This document shows positions 1 through 7,489 of a stretch of DNA of 15,343 bases, piece after piece. Location: assembly GCA_017881765.1 (NCBI GenBank), contig JADGQN010000065.1, positions 1-15,343 of the forward strand. Direction: 5' to 3'. A program made the position numbers and the translations under genes. The notes under the pieces were generated by a model. It was not told where the DNA came from and did no database searches. It worked only from the letters and a program-made list of their open reading frames with translations. How positions within the stretch are numbered: the stretch's first letter is position 1; each line of letters begins with the position of its first letter. This DNA is from Syntrophobacterales bacterium. GTDB lineage: Bacteria; Desulfobacterota; Syntrophorhabdia; Syntrophorhabdales; WCHB1-27.

Positions 1-2564
1 CTTATCGTGCGGTAAGCCTCGGCCGGCGTGCGCTTTACGCCGTCCACCTTCAGCAGGTCATTATCGATGGAGATGCCGAAGAGGCGTTCATTCTCCTCAA
101 GGTACGGCAGGATGAGCTGCCAGTCCTGCTCCGTGAAGTCGCGGAACTCACCGCCGTTGAGCTGTTCCGGTACGAGATCACGATGCGGATCGCGCACGAA
201 GATGGCGCCGCCCGATGCAAGAGAGAAGAGGTTGGAGCCGGGATAGGGCGTCGGGAGCGCGGTAACGATGCCTTCATCGTCGACTGTCAGGCCGTTGAGA
301 ATGACAAAGCCGCCGCCGTTGTATGGGTCGCCGGCCATGAAGGACTCGGCAAGGAAGTCGAGTACCGTGCCGTTGATTACAACACGCGGCCTGCCTGCAG
401 CATTGATGAGCGGCCTGCCTGCAGCATTTCCGAGCAGATAGACTTCACCGCCCTTAGCGCCGTACATAAAGGTCTGGCCGACATCGCCGTGCACCACGAG
501 CTTGCCGCTCTTGAGGATCTGGCCAAGCTGGTCCTGCGCGTTACCGTGGACATAAATCTCCATACCGTCGATCCCGGAGGCCAGGTAATCACCCGTCGAA
601 CCATAAGCATCGATGCGCACGCCCTGCGTTTGCGGCCCAAGCGCGCACCCGAGAAAGCGTTGCCCTTTGTGACCGAAGGCAATGAAGCGCTTCCAGCCCA
701 GTGCGTACGCTTCCGTGACGAGCCTCGCATGACAGTCATCACCCTCAGGAGGGAACTCCTTCACATCGACCACGAGCACCTGCTCATCCCGCCCCGGCTT
801 GCGGAGCTTCTCGCGATTGCCGTACTGTATCCTCACGTAGCGCCTGTTCTTCGCTTCTCCAATCGCGGGAATGGCCTGAAACAGAGCGTCAAGAACGGCC
901 ATGATCATCTGCACGACGGAGCGGCGGCGCTTGTGACCGAGAGGATAGCGTCGGTCGAGGAGTAGCGTCAGCGCCTCGATAATCGTTCCTTTCTGCTGGT
1001 CCGGACCTGCCAGCACCAAGAGATAGTCGAGAGCCAGGCGGACGTCCTCGTAGCCCCACAGGATGAATTCATCCGTGAGGAAGGCGAAGAGTCGCCGGGC
1101 GTCGCCTTTTGTTACCAGTTGTTCGACTTGTCGCTGCACGGCCTTGTCGAGCGAGCAGGAGCCGACCCCCTTGCGAAAGTCGTACGGTTCCCGTTCCTTC
1201 TGCACCTCGATCACGCCGCCGAACTTGTCCGTACAGGTAAGCGCGTCACCGTTGCCTTCAGGATCAACCGTGAAAATAAAGGCGCCGCCGTCCGTGTAGC
1301 TGCCGCCACGGGCATTCCAGTAGCGGTCAGCGACAGTCCCGAACCGCGGGTCCTCGTGAGCTAAGCTATCGAGCGTTGCGTCGATGGCTTGTTTCTCTGA
1401 ACAGATAAGTCCTATCTGGAGCTCGCCCTTCTGGAGAGCAAAGACCTGGGGTCTGAGCATTGCCGTATCGGTGATGCCGATGAGCTGGAACTTCTTCTCC
1501 TTCGGCAGGGTGCGGGCGATGATGAAGAACCAGGGCCCGTCGGGTGAGCCATGGATCTGCGTCGCCTGGATTTGCCGGTAAATGCGCTGCTTCTCGGGCG
1601 GCAGATGGTCAAAGTCCATCTCTGCTGTGGGTGCCAGCGATTCGATGATGTACTCCAGAGGATAGCCATAGACACGATTCAGCAGGTCGAAAACCTGAAC
1701 AGAGACCTCAGTGTCGGTCAAAAAGAGCGGGAAGATGTTCCTCTGGCGCAGGTACTCAGTCACCGAGTAGTAGTTGGCAAAGTCGCCGTTATGGACGAGG
1801 GCTTCATCCAACCCGATAAAGGGGTGTGCTCCACCCGGATGCCAGACGCGCCCTTTGGTCGGATAGCGCTGATGCGCGATCCAGATGTGTGCCTTGAAAC
1901 TCTCAAGTTTATAATACTGCGCCACCTGCTCGGCGTAACCGACGATCTTCAGGATCATCATGTTGCGGCCGTGAGAAAGCACAAAGGCCCGTTTCTCGCC
2001 CAGCGAACTGTAATACGCGTAGTTAAGCTGAAAGCTGTTCTGGTAGATGAACTCCTCTTCCACTTTTTCCATGGAAAGTCCGGCGAGACCACGCTCCTTC
2101 TGAAATCGTTCGAGCGCTTCCGGCTTGACCCGGACGAAGTACCGTTTCACTGCGGGCGGTTTCAGCTCTAGACCGGGGACATCCCGGTAATCATCGACCG
2201 TATCGAGGAAACCCTCGTGGTCGACCCGGAAGTTGGGCCGGATAAATCTGGCTTCGATCTCGGGCAGGGCTGTCGAGTCAAGGAGCGACAACTGAATGCA
2301 GAAATCCTCGTCAAGCACGTTCTGGCTCACGCCAAGCTGGGCAGGATCAAGCCCCACCGCAGCTATGCCGCCGCCCTTGCCGTTCCCGCGATTGTGCATC
2401 TGGACGGAGGGCTCAAATATGTGGCGTCCGCTCACCGGGATGCTGCAGGCAAAACCGGTAACGCCGCAGCCGCCTTCCTCAGCCTCTTTCTTCCCTAGGG
2501 GAGGCGCATACGCCCGCAAGTGAGCCCGCGCATTCAAAATCGCCCTGATCTCCGCTTCTTTCAT
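1..2564 (-). CDS. Glutamate synthase-type protein: class II glutamine amidotransferase plus GXGXG domain (C-terminus cut by window edge)
   Basis: This reading frame is open for 854 codons and leaves the window at position 1, so the C-terminus is not visible. The start at 2564 follows an AAGAGGAAG ribosome site. Residues about 33-430 form a class II glutamine amidotransferase domain. Cys33 in GGCGVTGF is the expected nucleophile, and AHQRYPTKGR, LVHNGDF and TDTEV motifs follow. From about residue 640 comes the glutamate synthase GXGXG beta-helix, with GDVGQTFMYGAKGG, GNAAGRPLI, NGTVLDFLAESFMAGD and YNGGGFVILNGL. The family releases ammonia from glutamine and passes it to the FMN site. In archaeal-type glutamate synthases these parts are separate proteins, which fits the two FMN/Fe-S proteins just upstream. 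Thirty-two residues precede Cys33, so the nucleophile would need propeptide removal or a later start. It is almost certainly the ammonia-generating subunit of this operon's synthase. Confidence 0.9.
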   Translation of the reverse strand, partial: MKEAEIRAILNARAHLRAYAPPLGKKEAEEGGCGVTGFACSIPVSGRHIFEPSVQMHNRGNGKGGGIAAVGLDPAQLGVSQNVLDEDFCIQLSLLDSTALPEIEARFIRPNFRVDHEGFLDTVDDYRDVPGLELKPPAVKRYFVRVKPEALERFQKERGLAGLSMEKVEEEFIYQNSFQLNYAYYSSLGEKRAFVLSHGRNMMILKIVGYAEQVAQYYKLESFKAHIWIAHQRYPTKGRVWHPGGAHPFIGLDEALVHNGDFANYYSVTEYLRQRNIFPLFLTDTEVSVQVFDLLNRVYGYPLEYIIESLAPTAEMDFDHLPPEKQRIYRQIQATQIHGSPDGPWFFIIARTLPKEKKFQLIGITDTAMLRPQVFALQKGELQIGLICSEKQAIDATLDSLAHEDPRFGTVADRYWNARGGSYTDGGAFIFTVDPEGNGDALTCTDKFGGVIEVQKEREPYDFRKGVGSCSLDKAVQRQVEQLVTKGDARRLFAFLTDEFILWGYEDVRLALDYLLVLAGPDQQKGTIIEALTLLLDRRYPLGHKRRRSVVQMIMAVLDALFQAIPAIGEAKNRRYVRIQYGNREKLRKPGRDEQVLVVDVKEFPPEGDDCHARLVTEAYALGWKRFIAFGHKGQRFLGCALGPQTQGVRIDAYGSTGDYLASGIDGMEIYVHGNAQDQLGQILKSGKLVVHGDVGQTFMYGAKGGEVYLLGNAAGRPLINAAGRPRVVINGTVLDFLAESFMAGDPYNGGGFVILNGLTVDDEGIVTALPTPYPGSNLFSLASGGAIFVRDPHRDLVPEQLNGGEFRDFTEQDWQLILPYLEENERLFGISIDNDLLKVDGVKRTPAEAYRTI

Positions 2565-2768
2565 GATACTTCCTCTTGCTTTGTCAGCTCTTCCCTAATT
2601 TCTTTATGGTTTTTATCTTCCATCTTCCTAGCGCAGCGGTCTTCCTAGTGAAACGATCTTCCCTCTGCTCCTCACCGTCCGAGCGCAACGCGCGGTCGTC
2701 CGAGCCGCAGGCGGACGTCCATCGGGCTTTCCCCTTGACCCTTGCCCCATGACCCATGACCCTATCTT
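2565..2768. repeat. Spacer with palindromic doublet and 17-nt periodic motif
   Basis: The 204-nt gap between two same-strand genes holds no reading frame I can support. At 2677-2717 two adjacent units begin with CGTCCGAG and carry small palindromes (GCGCAACGCGC and CCGCAGGCGG). At 2623, 2640 and 2657 TCTTCC recurs with a 17-nt step, twice as TCTTCCTAG. Near 2735-2763 there are iterated GACCC/CATGACC words. I see no U-tract terminator or clear promoter, so the flanking genes may still be co-transcribed. It resembles a dispersed intergenic repeat, but copy number elsewhere in the genome cannot be judged here. Confidence 0.5.
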
Positions 2769-4307
2769 TCAGTCTATCTCTCCCTGCACTTCTTCCTTCT
2801 TCATATAGTCAATGTGGACCAACGCATCCGTCCGCCCGGTAAGCTCTTTGATGCTCTTCATGCCGAGGCGCTTGAGAATCTGTTTGAGCTGCTCGCACCA
2901 GGCAAGATACATGTTGATGATACGCTGCGTGCCCCATTCCACGTCCATGAGGTTGGTCAGTTCTTCGTCCGTTGTTGCAATGCCTCGCGCGCAGCCGCGC
3001 CCTGATTCGCAGTGGTGACAGCGCAGGCACTCAAGCGCCACCATGTCCGCCGTGCCCAGGCAGACCCCGTCCGCGCCCAATGCGATAATCTTGGCTGCGT
3101 CGTAAGCATTGCGGACGCCGCCTGAGCCAATGATCGTTATGTGGTCCCGGATGCCCTCTTCCTTAAGGAACTTGTGCACCTTCGGCATCGCATATTCGAT
3201 GGGCATGGCGATGTTCTTCTTGGCGATGTCGGGCGCCGCGCCGGTTCCGCCGTAACTGCCGTCCAACTGGATGATGTGCGCGCCAGCGTAAAAGCTGCCG
3301 ACGGCCACCATGTCCACGTCGGTCGGTGTGGACACCTTAACGGAGACGAGGGCCCGCGGGTTGATCTCCTTGATCCAATCAACATGCTTCTTGTGGTCCT
3401 CCACTGAATAGACGCTGTGGAAGGGGAATGGCGAAAAGAGCGCGCTTCCCGTGACCGCCTCCCGCATCTTGGCAACAGCCGGCGTCACCTTGTCGCCGAG
3501 CAAGTGGCCGCCAAGACCGGGTTTCGCGCCCTGAGCATACTTGAACTCGACGATACGCACGCGCTGAATCGTCTCCTCTCGCACCCCGAAGAGGCCTGTC
3601 GCTACCTGCGTGATGACGTGATCATCGTACGGTATAAGCTGGTCAGGATACCCGCCTTCACCGGTGCAGCAGAAGGTGCCGAGAGTGGCGGCTGCGCGCA
3701 CGCGGGAAAGCATGGTGACAATACTCACAGAGCCAAAAGACATGCCGCCGAGGTATAGGGGCACGGGGATCGTGATCTTCGGCCGCGCATCATTCGAGCG
3801 GTTCAGTTCGATCGCCAAAGAAATGTCCTTCTCCTTGATTTCTTTGGTCCGCTTACCGTTCCCGTTCACGGGGTAAAGCAGGCGCAACTTGTCGAAGCCG
3901 CCGCCCGAATCGCCCGTCTTATAGTTCAGGTCCTGGTAAGGGGCATGGCCCGTCTCCGCCATGTGCCACGTACTGGCAAGCAGATCAGCCGTCCACCGTT
4001 TGTCCCCGAGCAGCTGGAACGAGGGGTTAGGGCGCATGCTGATCGCAGCCACCGGGCAACGACCCACGCAATAGAACGCGTTCTTGTCACAGCCCGGCCC
4101 CAGGCAGAGGTGCTCGTTGGGTATCCTCGGCACCCTTGCGCCCTTCGCGTAAACCCCGTACGGACAGAGTTCGATGCAGAGGCCGCAGTTGGTGCAGGAT
4201 GGGCCGATGGTAAGGCGGTGTTTGCTCAAGCCATAGCGAAACCGCGATGGCGTCAGTTTTGGCGCCGGCAGTTCTGGACTTTTTTTTCGTGGCTTTATTG
4301 CCTTCAT
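2769..4307 (-). CDS. gltB: FMN/Fe-S glutamate synthase catalytic protein (archaeal-type GltB)
   Basis: This 512-residue protein has the archaeal-type glutamate synthase layout: N-terminal ferredoxin-like Fe-S domain, then the FMN TIM-barrel. Cys38, 41, 44 and 48 form a CxxCxxCxxxCP motif, and Cys68, 73, 80 and 84 a second, looser cluster. The FMN/glutamate-synthase signatures are intact: GGMSFGS (186-192), GEGGYP, AKPGLGGHL, LDGSYGGTGAAP and IGSGGVRN. A further Cys set at 427, 430, 433 and 439 (CLRCHHCESGRGC) matches the family's Fe-S cluster near the active site. It should condense ammonia with 2-oxoglutarate and reduce the product using electrons through the Fe-S centres. The ATG follows AGAGGATAGGCC. 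It sits between its degenerate paralogue and the amidotransferase/GXGXG protein. No NADPH-binding domain is present, so ferredoxin or another protein partner probably supplies electrons (inference). Confidence 0.9.
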   Translation of the reverse strand: MKAIKPRKKSPELPAPKLTPSRFRYGLSKHRLTIGPSCTNCGLCIELCPYGVYAKGARVPRIPNEHLCLGPGCDKNAFYCVGRCPVAAISMRPNPSFQLLGDKRWTADLLASTWHMAETGHAPYQDLNYKTGDSGGGFDKLRLLYPVNGNGKRTKEIKEKDISLAIELNRSNDARPKITIPVPLYLGGMSFGSVSIVTMLSRVRAAATLGTFCCTGEGGYPDQLIPYDDHVITQVATGLFGVREETIQRVRIVEFKYAQGAKPGLGGHLLGDKVTPAVAKMREAVTGSALFSPFPFHSVYSVEDHKKHVDWIKEINPRALVSVKVSTPTDVDMVAVGSFYAGAHIIQLDGSYGGTGAAPDIAKKNIAMPIEYAMPKVHKFLKEEGIRDHITIIGSGGVRNAYDAAKIIALGADGVCLGTADMVALECLRCHHCESGRGCARGIATTDEELTNLMDVEWGTQRIINMYLAWCEQLKQILKRLGMKSIKELTGRTDALVHIDYMKKEEVQGEID

Positions 4308-4349
4308 GGCCTATCCTCTTTTCAGTCGATGGGGCTCGCGTCGCCCACC

Positions 4350-4382
4350 ACCCACTTCGTGGGTACCCGGTGGCAAGGCCAC
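4350..4382. repeat. Paired-hairpin repeat, module A
   Basis: Two perfect hairpins lie back to back: ACCCAC-TTC-GTGGGT (4350-4364) and GTGGC-AAG-GCCAC (4370-4382), joined by ACCCG. The layout (hairpin, GGGTACCC, GG, hairpin) is repeated in module B 15 nt downstream on the plus strand. The pair fills most of the 124-nt gap between the two FMN-type genes. It resembles a REP/BIME-like doublet, possibly an mRNA-stabilising or processing structure. There is no U-run, so it is not an intrinsic terminator. Confidence 0.6.
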
Positions 4383-4397
4383 GTGGAGCCTCCCACG

Positions 4398-4432
4398 ACC
4401 CGCAAGCGGGTACCCCGGCGAGCTTTGCTCGC
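4398..4432. repeat. Paired-hairpin repeat, module B
   Basis: Same layout as module A: ACCCGC-AA-GCGGGT (4398-4411), then GCGAGC-TTT-GCTCGC (4418-4432), separated by ACCCCG. The GGGTACCC-GG linker is shared with module A while the stem sequences differ, so structure appears better kept than sequence. The last hairpin ends on the first base of the upstream gene's stop codon (4432-4434). Confidence 0.6.
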
Positions 4433-5826
4433 TATTGTGGGGTCTCGGTTTTCCTCGCCCCCAGACTTGCGAATTCCCGTTCCAGGTCTTCGAAAAACAT
4501 GGCGCGACCCATCTCGCCGCGAAGCCGTCTGACCTCGCGCATGCCCATGGCGCCCATGATCTCCAGGAGCTGATTATGCCAACCGGCCATCAGGTTCTTG
4601 ATGCGACGACTGCCCCACGCAGGGTCCACTTCCTCCAATTCCACGGGGCATGCAATGCCTTGTGTACAACGCCTGCAGACGCGGCACTCCATAGCCACGA
4701 GCAGCGGTATATCGCAACTCACCGCATCCGCTCCACAGATGATAACCTTGGCCATGTGCTCCGCCATGGCGATACCGCCTCCGGCGATGATGGTGATCTG
4801 GTCCCTCAAGCCTTTATCAACCAGCGACAGGTGGACTTCTTTCAACCGGTCTTTGATGAAGAAAGGCTCATCAGCTTCTTCCATGCCGAATTCGTCGGCA
4901 ACAAGATGGATGATTTCCGCGCCTTCACGCGTCAGCTCCGCTATCCGCGCCGCGGCTGCCGGAGTGAGCGGCATCCTGATAGCGACGAGCAGGTCGGGTT
5001 TCTTCTCTTTCAACATCTCCAGCCACTCAGTGACAGCAGGGTTGTCCGGCACTTCCACCATGCGCATGCGGTCGAGCAGATGGCCGTTGCGAGCGTCAGG
5101 CCCGCGGTCCAGCAGGAGGATCGTATTCGGGAGGTAACGCTCGTAGGGCGGGAGCCACTCCGATTCTTTGACAACGACGAAGGTCCCCAAGTCGGTAGCG
5201 GCCCTCAAGAAGGCTCTCAAGATGCGCCTCTTGGGCGGCGAGAACGGGAGTATATCAAAGATGAAGGGAACCGGTATTTCGACAAGTGGCGGGACCGGGT
5301 GGGTAAGGTCGCCCTGCTCGTCAAACCGCAAGGCCATCAACTTCCTGCCCAGATCGACGGTCGTGCTGATATATTCCCTGCCGTGGATCCCATCGCGCGT
5401 GGGTCTTACGATCTCGGACATGTCGGTCCACATCGCATCGAATCCTGGACCGGAAAAAGGTCCGCCGTAGCCCGCTCCCGACACGGGGATCTTGCCCGTC
5501 TCAGCCTGCGACCAGATATTTGCAAGGATTTCAGGTGTCCAGTAATGGTCGCCGATGGTTCGGTACGTTGGGTTTACACCTTTCTGGATCAGTCTGGCCG
5601 GGCAGTTCTGCACGCAGCGGAAACAATCCTGACAGGCGCTGTCCAGAGAATCAAGCATCTGGCGCTCATCGAGTGCGCGCGTCTCATACACCTTGTAGAC
5701 GCACTCCTTTTTTACACAGCGCGCGCACTTCAGGCACCCTTCTTCCCAGGCTATCACGCCAGATCGCGTTACAGCCGGAAACCGGTTGGGCGCAGAAGCG
5801 GTCTGGGTATGGTATTTAGGCGGCAT
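4432..5826 (-). CDS. Glutamate synthase-related Fe-S protein with degenerate FMN domain
   Basis: This 464-residue paralogue of the next gene's product keeps the scaffold but not the flavin site. N-terminal Cys31, 34, 37, 42 and Cys65, 68, 71, 75 (the latter CxxCxxCxxxCP) look like two [4Fe-4S] sites. The C-terminal segment is clearly homologous: AGGGIAMAEHMAKVIICGAD aligns with the neighbour's IGSGGVRNAYDAAKIIALGAD, and Cys381, 384, 387 and 393 match its Cys cluster. In between, the GGMSFGS, GEGGYP, AKPGLGGHL and GSYGGTG motifs are replaced by unrelated sequence after IPVPFIFDILPF. I infer a non-catalytic or electron-transfer subunit that pairs with the active protein. Start ATG follows GAGGAG. 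It begins 15 nt after metF and is probably in the same transcript. It is not a pseudogene: the frame is intact and all clusters are kept. Confidence 0.82.
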   Translation of the reverse strand: MPPKYHTQTASAPNRFPAVTRSGVIAWEEGCLKCARCVKKECVYKVYETRALDERQMLDSLDSACQDCFRCVQNCPARLIQKGVNPTYRTIGDHYWTPEILANIWSQAETGKIPVSGAGYGGPFSGPGFDAMWTDMSEIVRPTRDGIHGREYISTTVDLGRKLMALRFDEQGDLTHPVPPLVEIPVPFIFDILPFSPPKRRILRAFLRAATDLGTFVVVKESEWLPPYERYLPNTILLLDRGPDARNGHLLDRMRMVEVPDNPAVTEWLEMLKEKKPDLLVAIRMPLTPAAAARIAELTREGAEIIHLVADEFGMEEADEPFFIKDRLKEVHLSLVDKGLRDQITIIAGGGIAMAEHMAKVIICGADAVSCDIPLLVAMECRVCRRCTQGIACPVELEEVDPAWGSRRIKNLMAGWHNQLLEIMGAMGMREVRRLRGEMGRAMFFEDLEREFASLGARKTETPQ

Positions 5827-5841
5827 TGTTTGCTCCTCGGG

Positions 5842-6765
5842 TTATACAGCCGGCCGCGGGAGGAGTTGCGCTCCTTCCACAATCTGGGCGACGGCCTCTT
5901 CCCATTCAATGGCCATGATGTGCACTCCGCGGACCCCTTCAACCTCGCGTAGCTCCCGGATGGTCTCTATACAGATCTTCAGGCCCTCCTTCTTCTGCTC
6001 TCCCGAAGGAACGCCCTTGAGCCTGTCAATGATTTCCGCCGGGATATCCATGCCGGCGACGTTCTTGGCCATGTATTCTGCCATCTTTACGGATTTGAGC
6101 GGCGTCACGCCGCCGAGAATAAAGACCTTAGTATCAACGCCCAGGTCCCTCACCTCTTTCATCCACTCCTTGAAGTAGGGCAGGTTGTAAATGCACTGCG
6201 TCTGTATGAACTCGGCGCCGGCGCTTGCCTTTTTCTCAAGACGGCGGGCACGATATGAACGGGGATCGGCAAAGGGATTCTCTACAGCCCCTATGAAAAG
6301 CTCCGGGGGCAGGGTCAGCTTATCGCCCCCGAGGATAGTGCCCTCATCCCTCATCTGGCGCACCAGGCGAATAAACTGGGTGGAGTCAATATCAAATACC
6401 CCTTTTGCCTCAGGCTGGTTTCCGAAGGATTGGTGATCACCTGAAAGGCAGAGGATGTTCCTGATGCCGAGGGCTGACGCACCGAGGACATCGGATTGCA
6501 GGGCGATCCGGTTCCGGTCACGCGTCACCATCTGGAGCACCGGGTCAAGATCCTCCTCTCTCAGAATGGCACAGGAGGCGAGGCTGGAAAGGCGCACCAC
6601 GCCCGTCTGGTTATCGGTCACGTTCACACTGTCAACAAAGCCTTTAAGAAGGTTACCCTTCCTGCGTACGGCTTCCGGGTCTGCCCCCTTGGGCGGCCCG
6701 CACTCGGCAGTCACCGCGAACTGGCCCGCGGTCAGTACCTTTCTAAGTCGGCTCTCGGGTTTCAA
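5842..6765 (-). CDS. metF: Methylenetetrahydrofolate reductase (MetF)
   Basis: The 307-residue product is full length for MetF, the FAD TIM-barrel enzyme that interconverts 5,10-methylene- and 5-methyl-tetrahydrofolate. It shows the TAECGPPKG segment with the presumed catalytic Glu21, SVNVTDNQTG, ILCLSGDHQSFG, and GAEFIQTQCIYNL, followed by FILGGVTPLKS. The start is TTG at 6765: its last two bases overlap the metV stop (TTGA), no in-frame ATG or GTG lies nearby upstream, and GGGAGG sits about 10 nt upstream. This implies translational coupling with metV. Adjacent MetV and MvhD-like proteins mark it as the anaerobic, methyl-branch (Wood-Ljungdahl) type, in which electrons come from ferredoxin or an Hdr/MvhD module rather than from NADH alone. 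It may run in either direction depending on the metabolism. Confidence 0.93.
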   Translation of the reverse strand: MKPESRLRKVLTAGQFAVTAECGPPKGADPEAVRRKGNLLKGFVDSVNVTDNQTGVVRLSSLASCAILREEDLDPVLQMVTRDRNRIALQSDVLGASALGIRNILCLSGDHQSFGNQPEAKGVFDIDSTQFIRLVRQMRDEGTILGGDKLTLPPELFIGAVENPFADPRSYRARRLEKKASAGAEFIQTQCIYNLPYFKEWMKEVRDLGVDTKVFILGGVTPLKSVKMAEYMAKNVAGMDIPAEIIDRLKGVPSGEQKKEGLKICIETIRELREVEGVRGVHIMAIEWEEAVAQIVEGAQLLPRPAV

Positions 6766-7430
6766 TGTCTCTGATCCTCCCGCACAATTTTCCTGGGTCC
6801 TTTGCCCTCTTTCTTCGACCAGTTGGCCGGCGGATAGACAGGGGCCAGCTTACCCAGGCGTCCGCTCTCTTCCAGCCGGGTGACTATCAGGTGCCATGCA
6901 CAGGGCGTCTCAGGGTCGACCTCGCAGTTTCCTCCCTTCGAGCCACCGCAGGGACCGTTAAATAGACCCTTGGCGCAACGGGTTATCGGGCAGACATCCG
7001 CGAAGTAATCCAGTTTGCAGTCGCCGCACCCGCGGCAGTTCTCTAGCCATAGGCCTGCTTCCTTCGTCTGGGCCAGGAAGGTGGTGTTGAGCGCCGGAAT
7101 GATATGGATTTTGGGGAAGACCTCGGCAACCGCCTGGACACCGGCTCCGCAGCCAAGGGAAAGAATGGCGTCATACTGGTCGACCAAAGCGGTAAGCTGG
7201 TCGATGAATTCATAGACGCACTGGCGGTCGAGCGTGATTTCACGCACCTCTATATCCCGCCCTTCCTTTTTCGCATCCATGCGTAAGGCCGATGCAAGAA
7301 GGGCAACTTCCTTTTCCCCGCCTGAGGCGCATTCGGCGACACAGGTACCGCACCCGACGATCAATATCTTTTTGTAAGGGGAGATGCTCTCCTTAATCTC
7401 CGGAAGAGGCTTTCTTTCTGCAGTGATCAT
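6762..7430 (-). CDS. metV: MetV, zinc/Fe-S partner subunit of MetF (MTHFR C-terminal domain family)
   Basis: This 222-residue protein belongs to the MTHFR C-terminal family, which forms a complex with MetF in acetogens and related anaerobes and carries metal-binding cysteines. Visible Cys motifs are GCGTCVAECASGGE near the N-terminus, LGCGAGVQ in the middle, and a dense set (CRGCGDCKLD, VCPITRCAKG, GPCGGSKGGNCEV) in the second half. GPCGGS-GGNCEV is a typical family signature. ATG at 7430 follows GAGGAGTCTTGT. The stop overlaps the TTG start of metF by 2 bases, so the two subunits are likely made in equal amounts. A gap of 59 nt separates it from the MvhD-like gene. The likely role is to pass electrons from a partner to the MetF flavin. 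Confidence 0.9.
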   Translation of the reverse strand: MITAERKPLPEIKESISPYKKILIVGCGTCVAECASGGEKEVALLASALRMDAKKEGRDIEVREITLDRQCVYEFIDQLTALVDQYDAILSLGCGAGVQAVAEVFPKIHIIPALNTTFLAQTKEAGLWLENCRGCGDCKLDYFADVCPITRCAKGLFNGPCGGSKGGNCEVDPETPCAWHLIVTRLEESGRLGKLAPVYPPANWSKKEGKGPRKIVREDQRH

Positions 7431-7489
7431 ACAAGACTCCTCATACTGCGCAACTACGCATCATATATCGTGTCATGGCGTATTGCGCG

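Noticed and set aside
386..428. Two 19-nt direct copies spaced 24 nt apart
   Set aside because: They encode the tandem NAAGRP motif of the GXGXG family (GNAAGRPLINA-GRPRV is usual in homologues), so protein conservation explains them.
183..965. A 260-codon plus-strand frame, and a similar one at 1551-2171
   Set aside because: Both are exact antisense registers of the amidotransferase/GXGXG gene, which is open over the whole region and carries conserved motifs.
1..2564. Truncated or broken glutamate synthase gene
   Set aside because: The frame is open right to the window edge, so the missing C-terminus is an effect of the window and not a pseudogene.
4306..5952. A 548-codon open frame on the plus strand
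   Set aside because: It lies antisense to a gene with clear Fe-S and family motifs, has no recognisable domain, and reads through the repeat cluster. It is a high-GC shadow frame.
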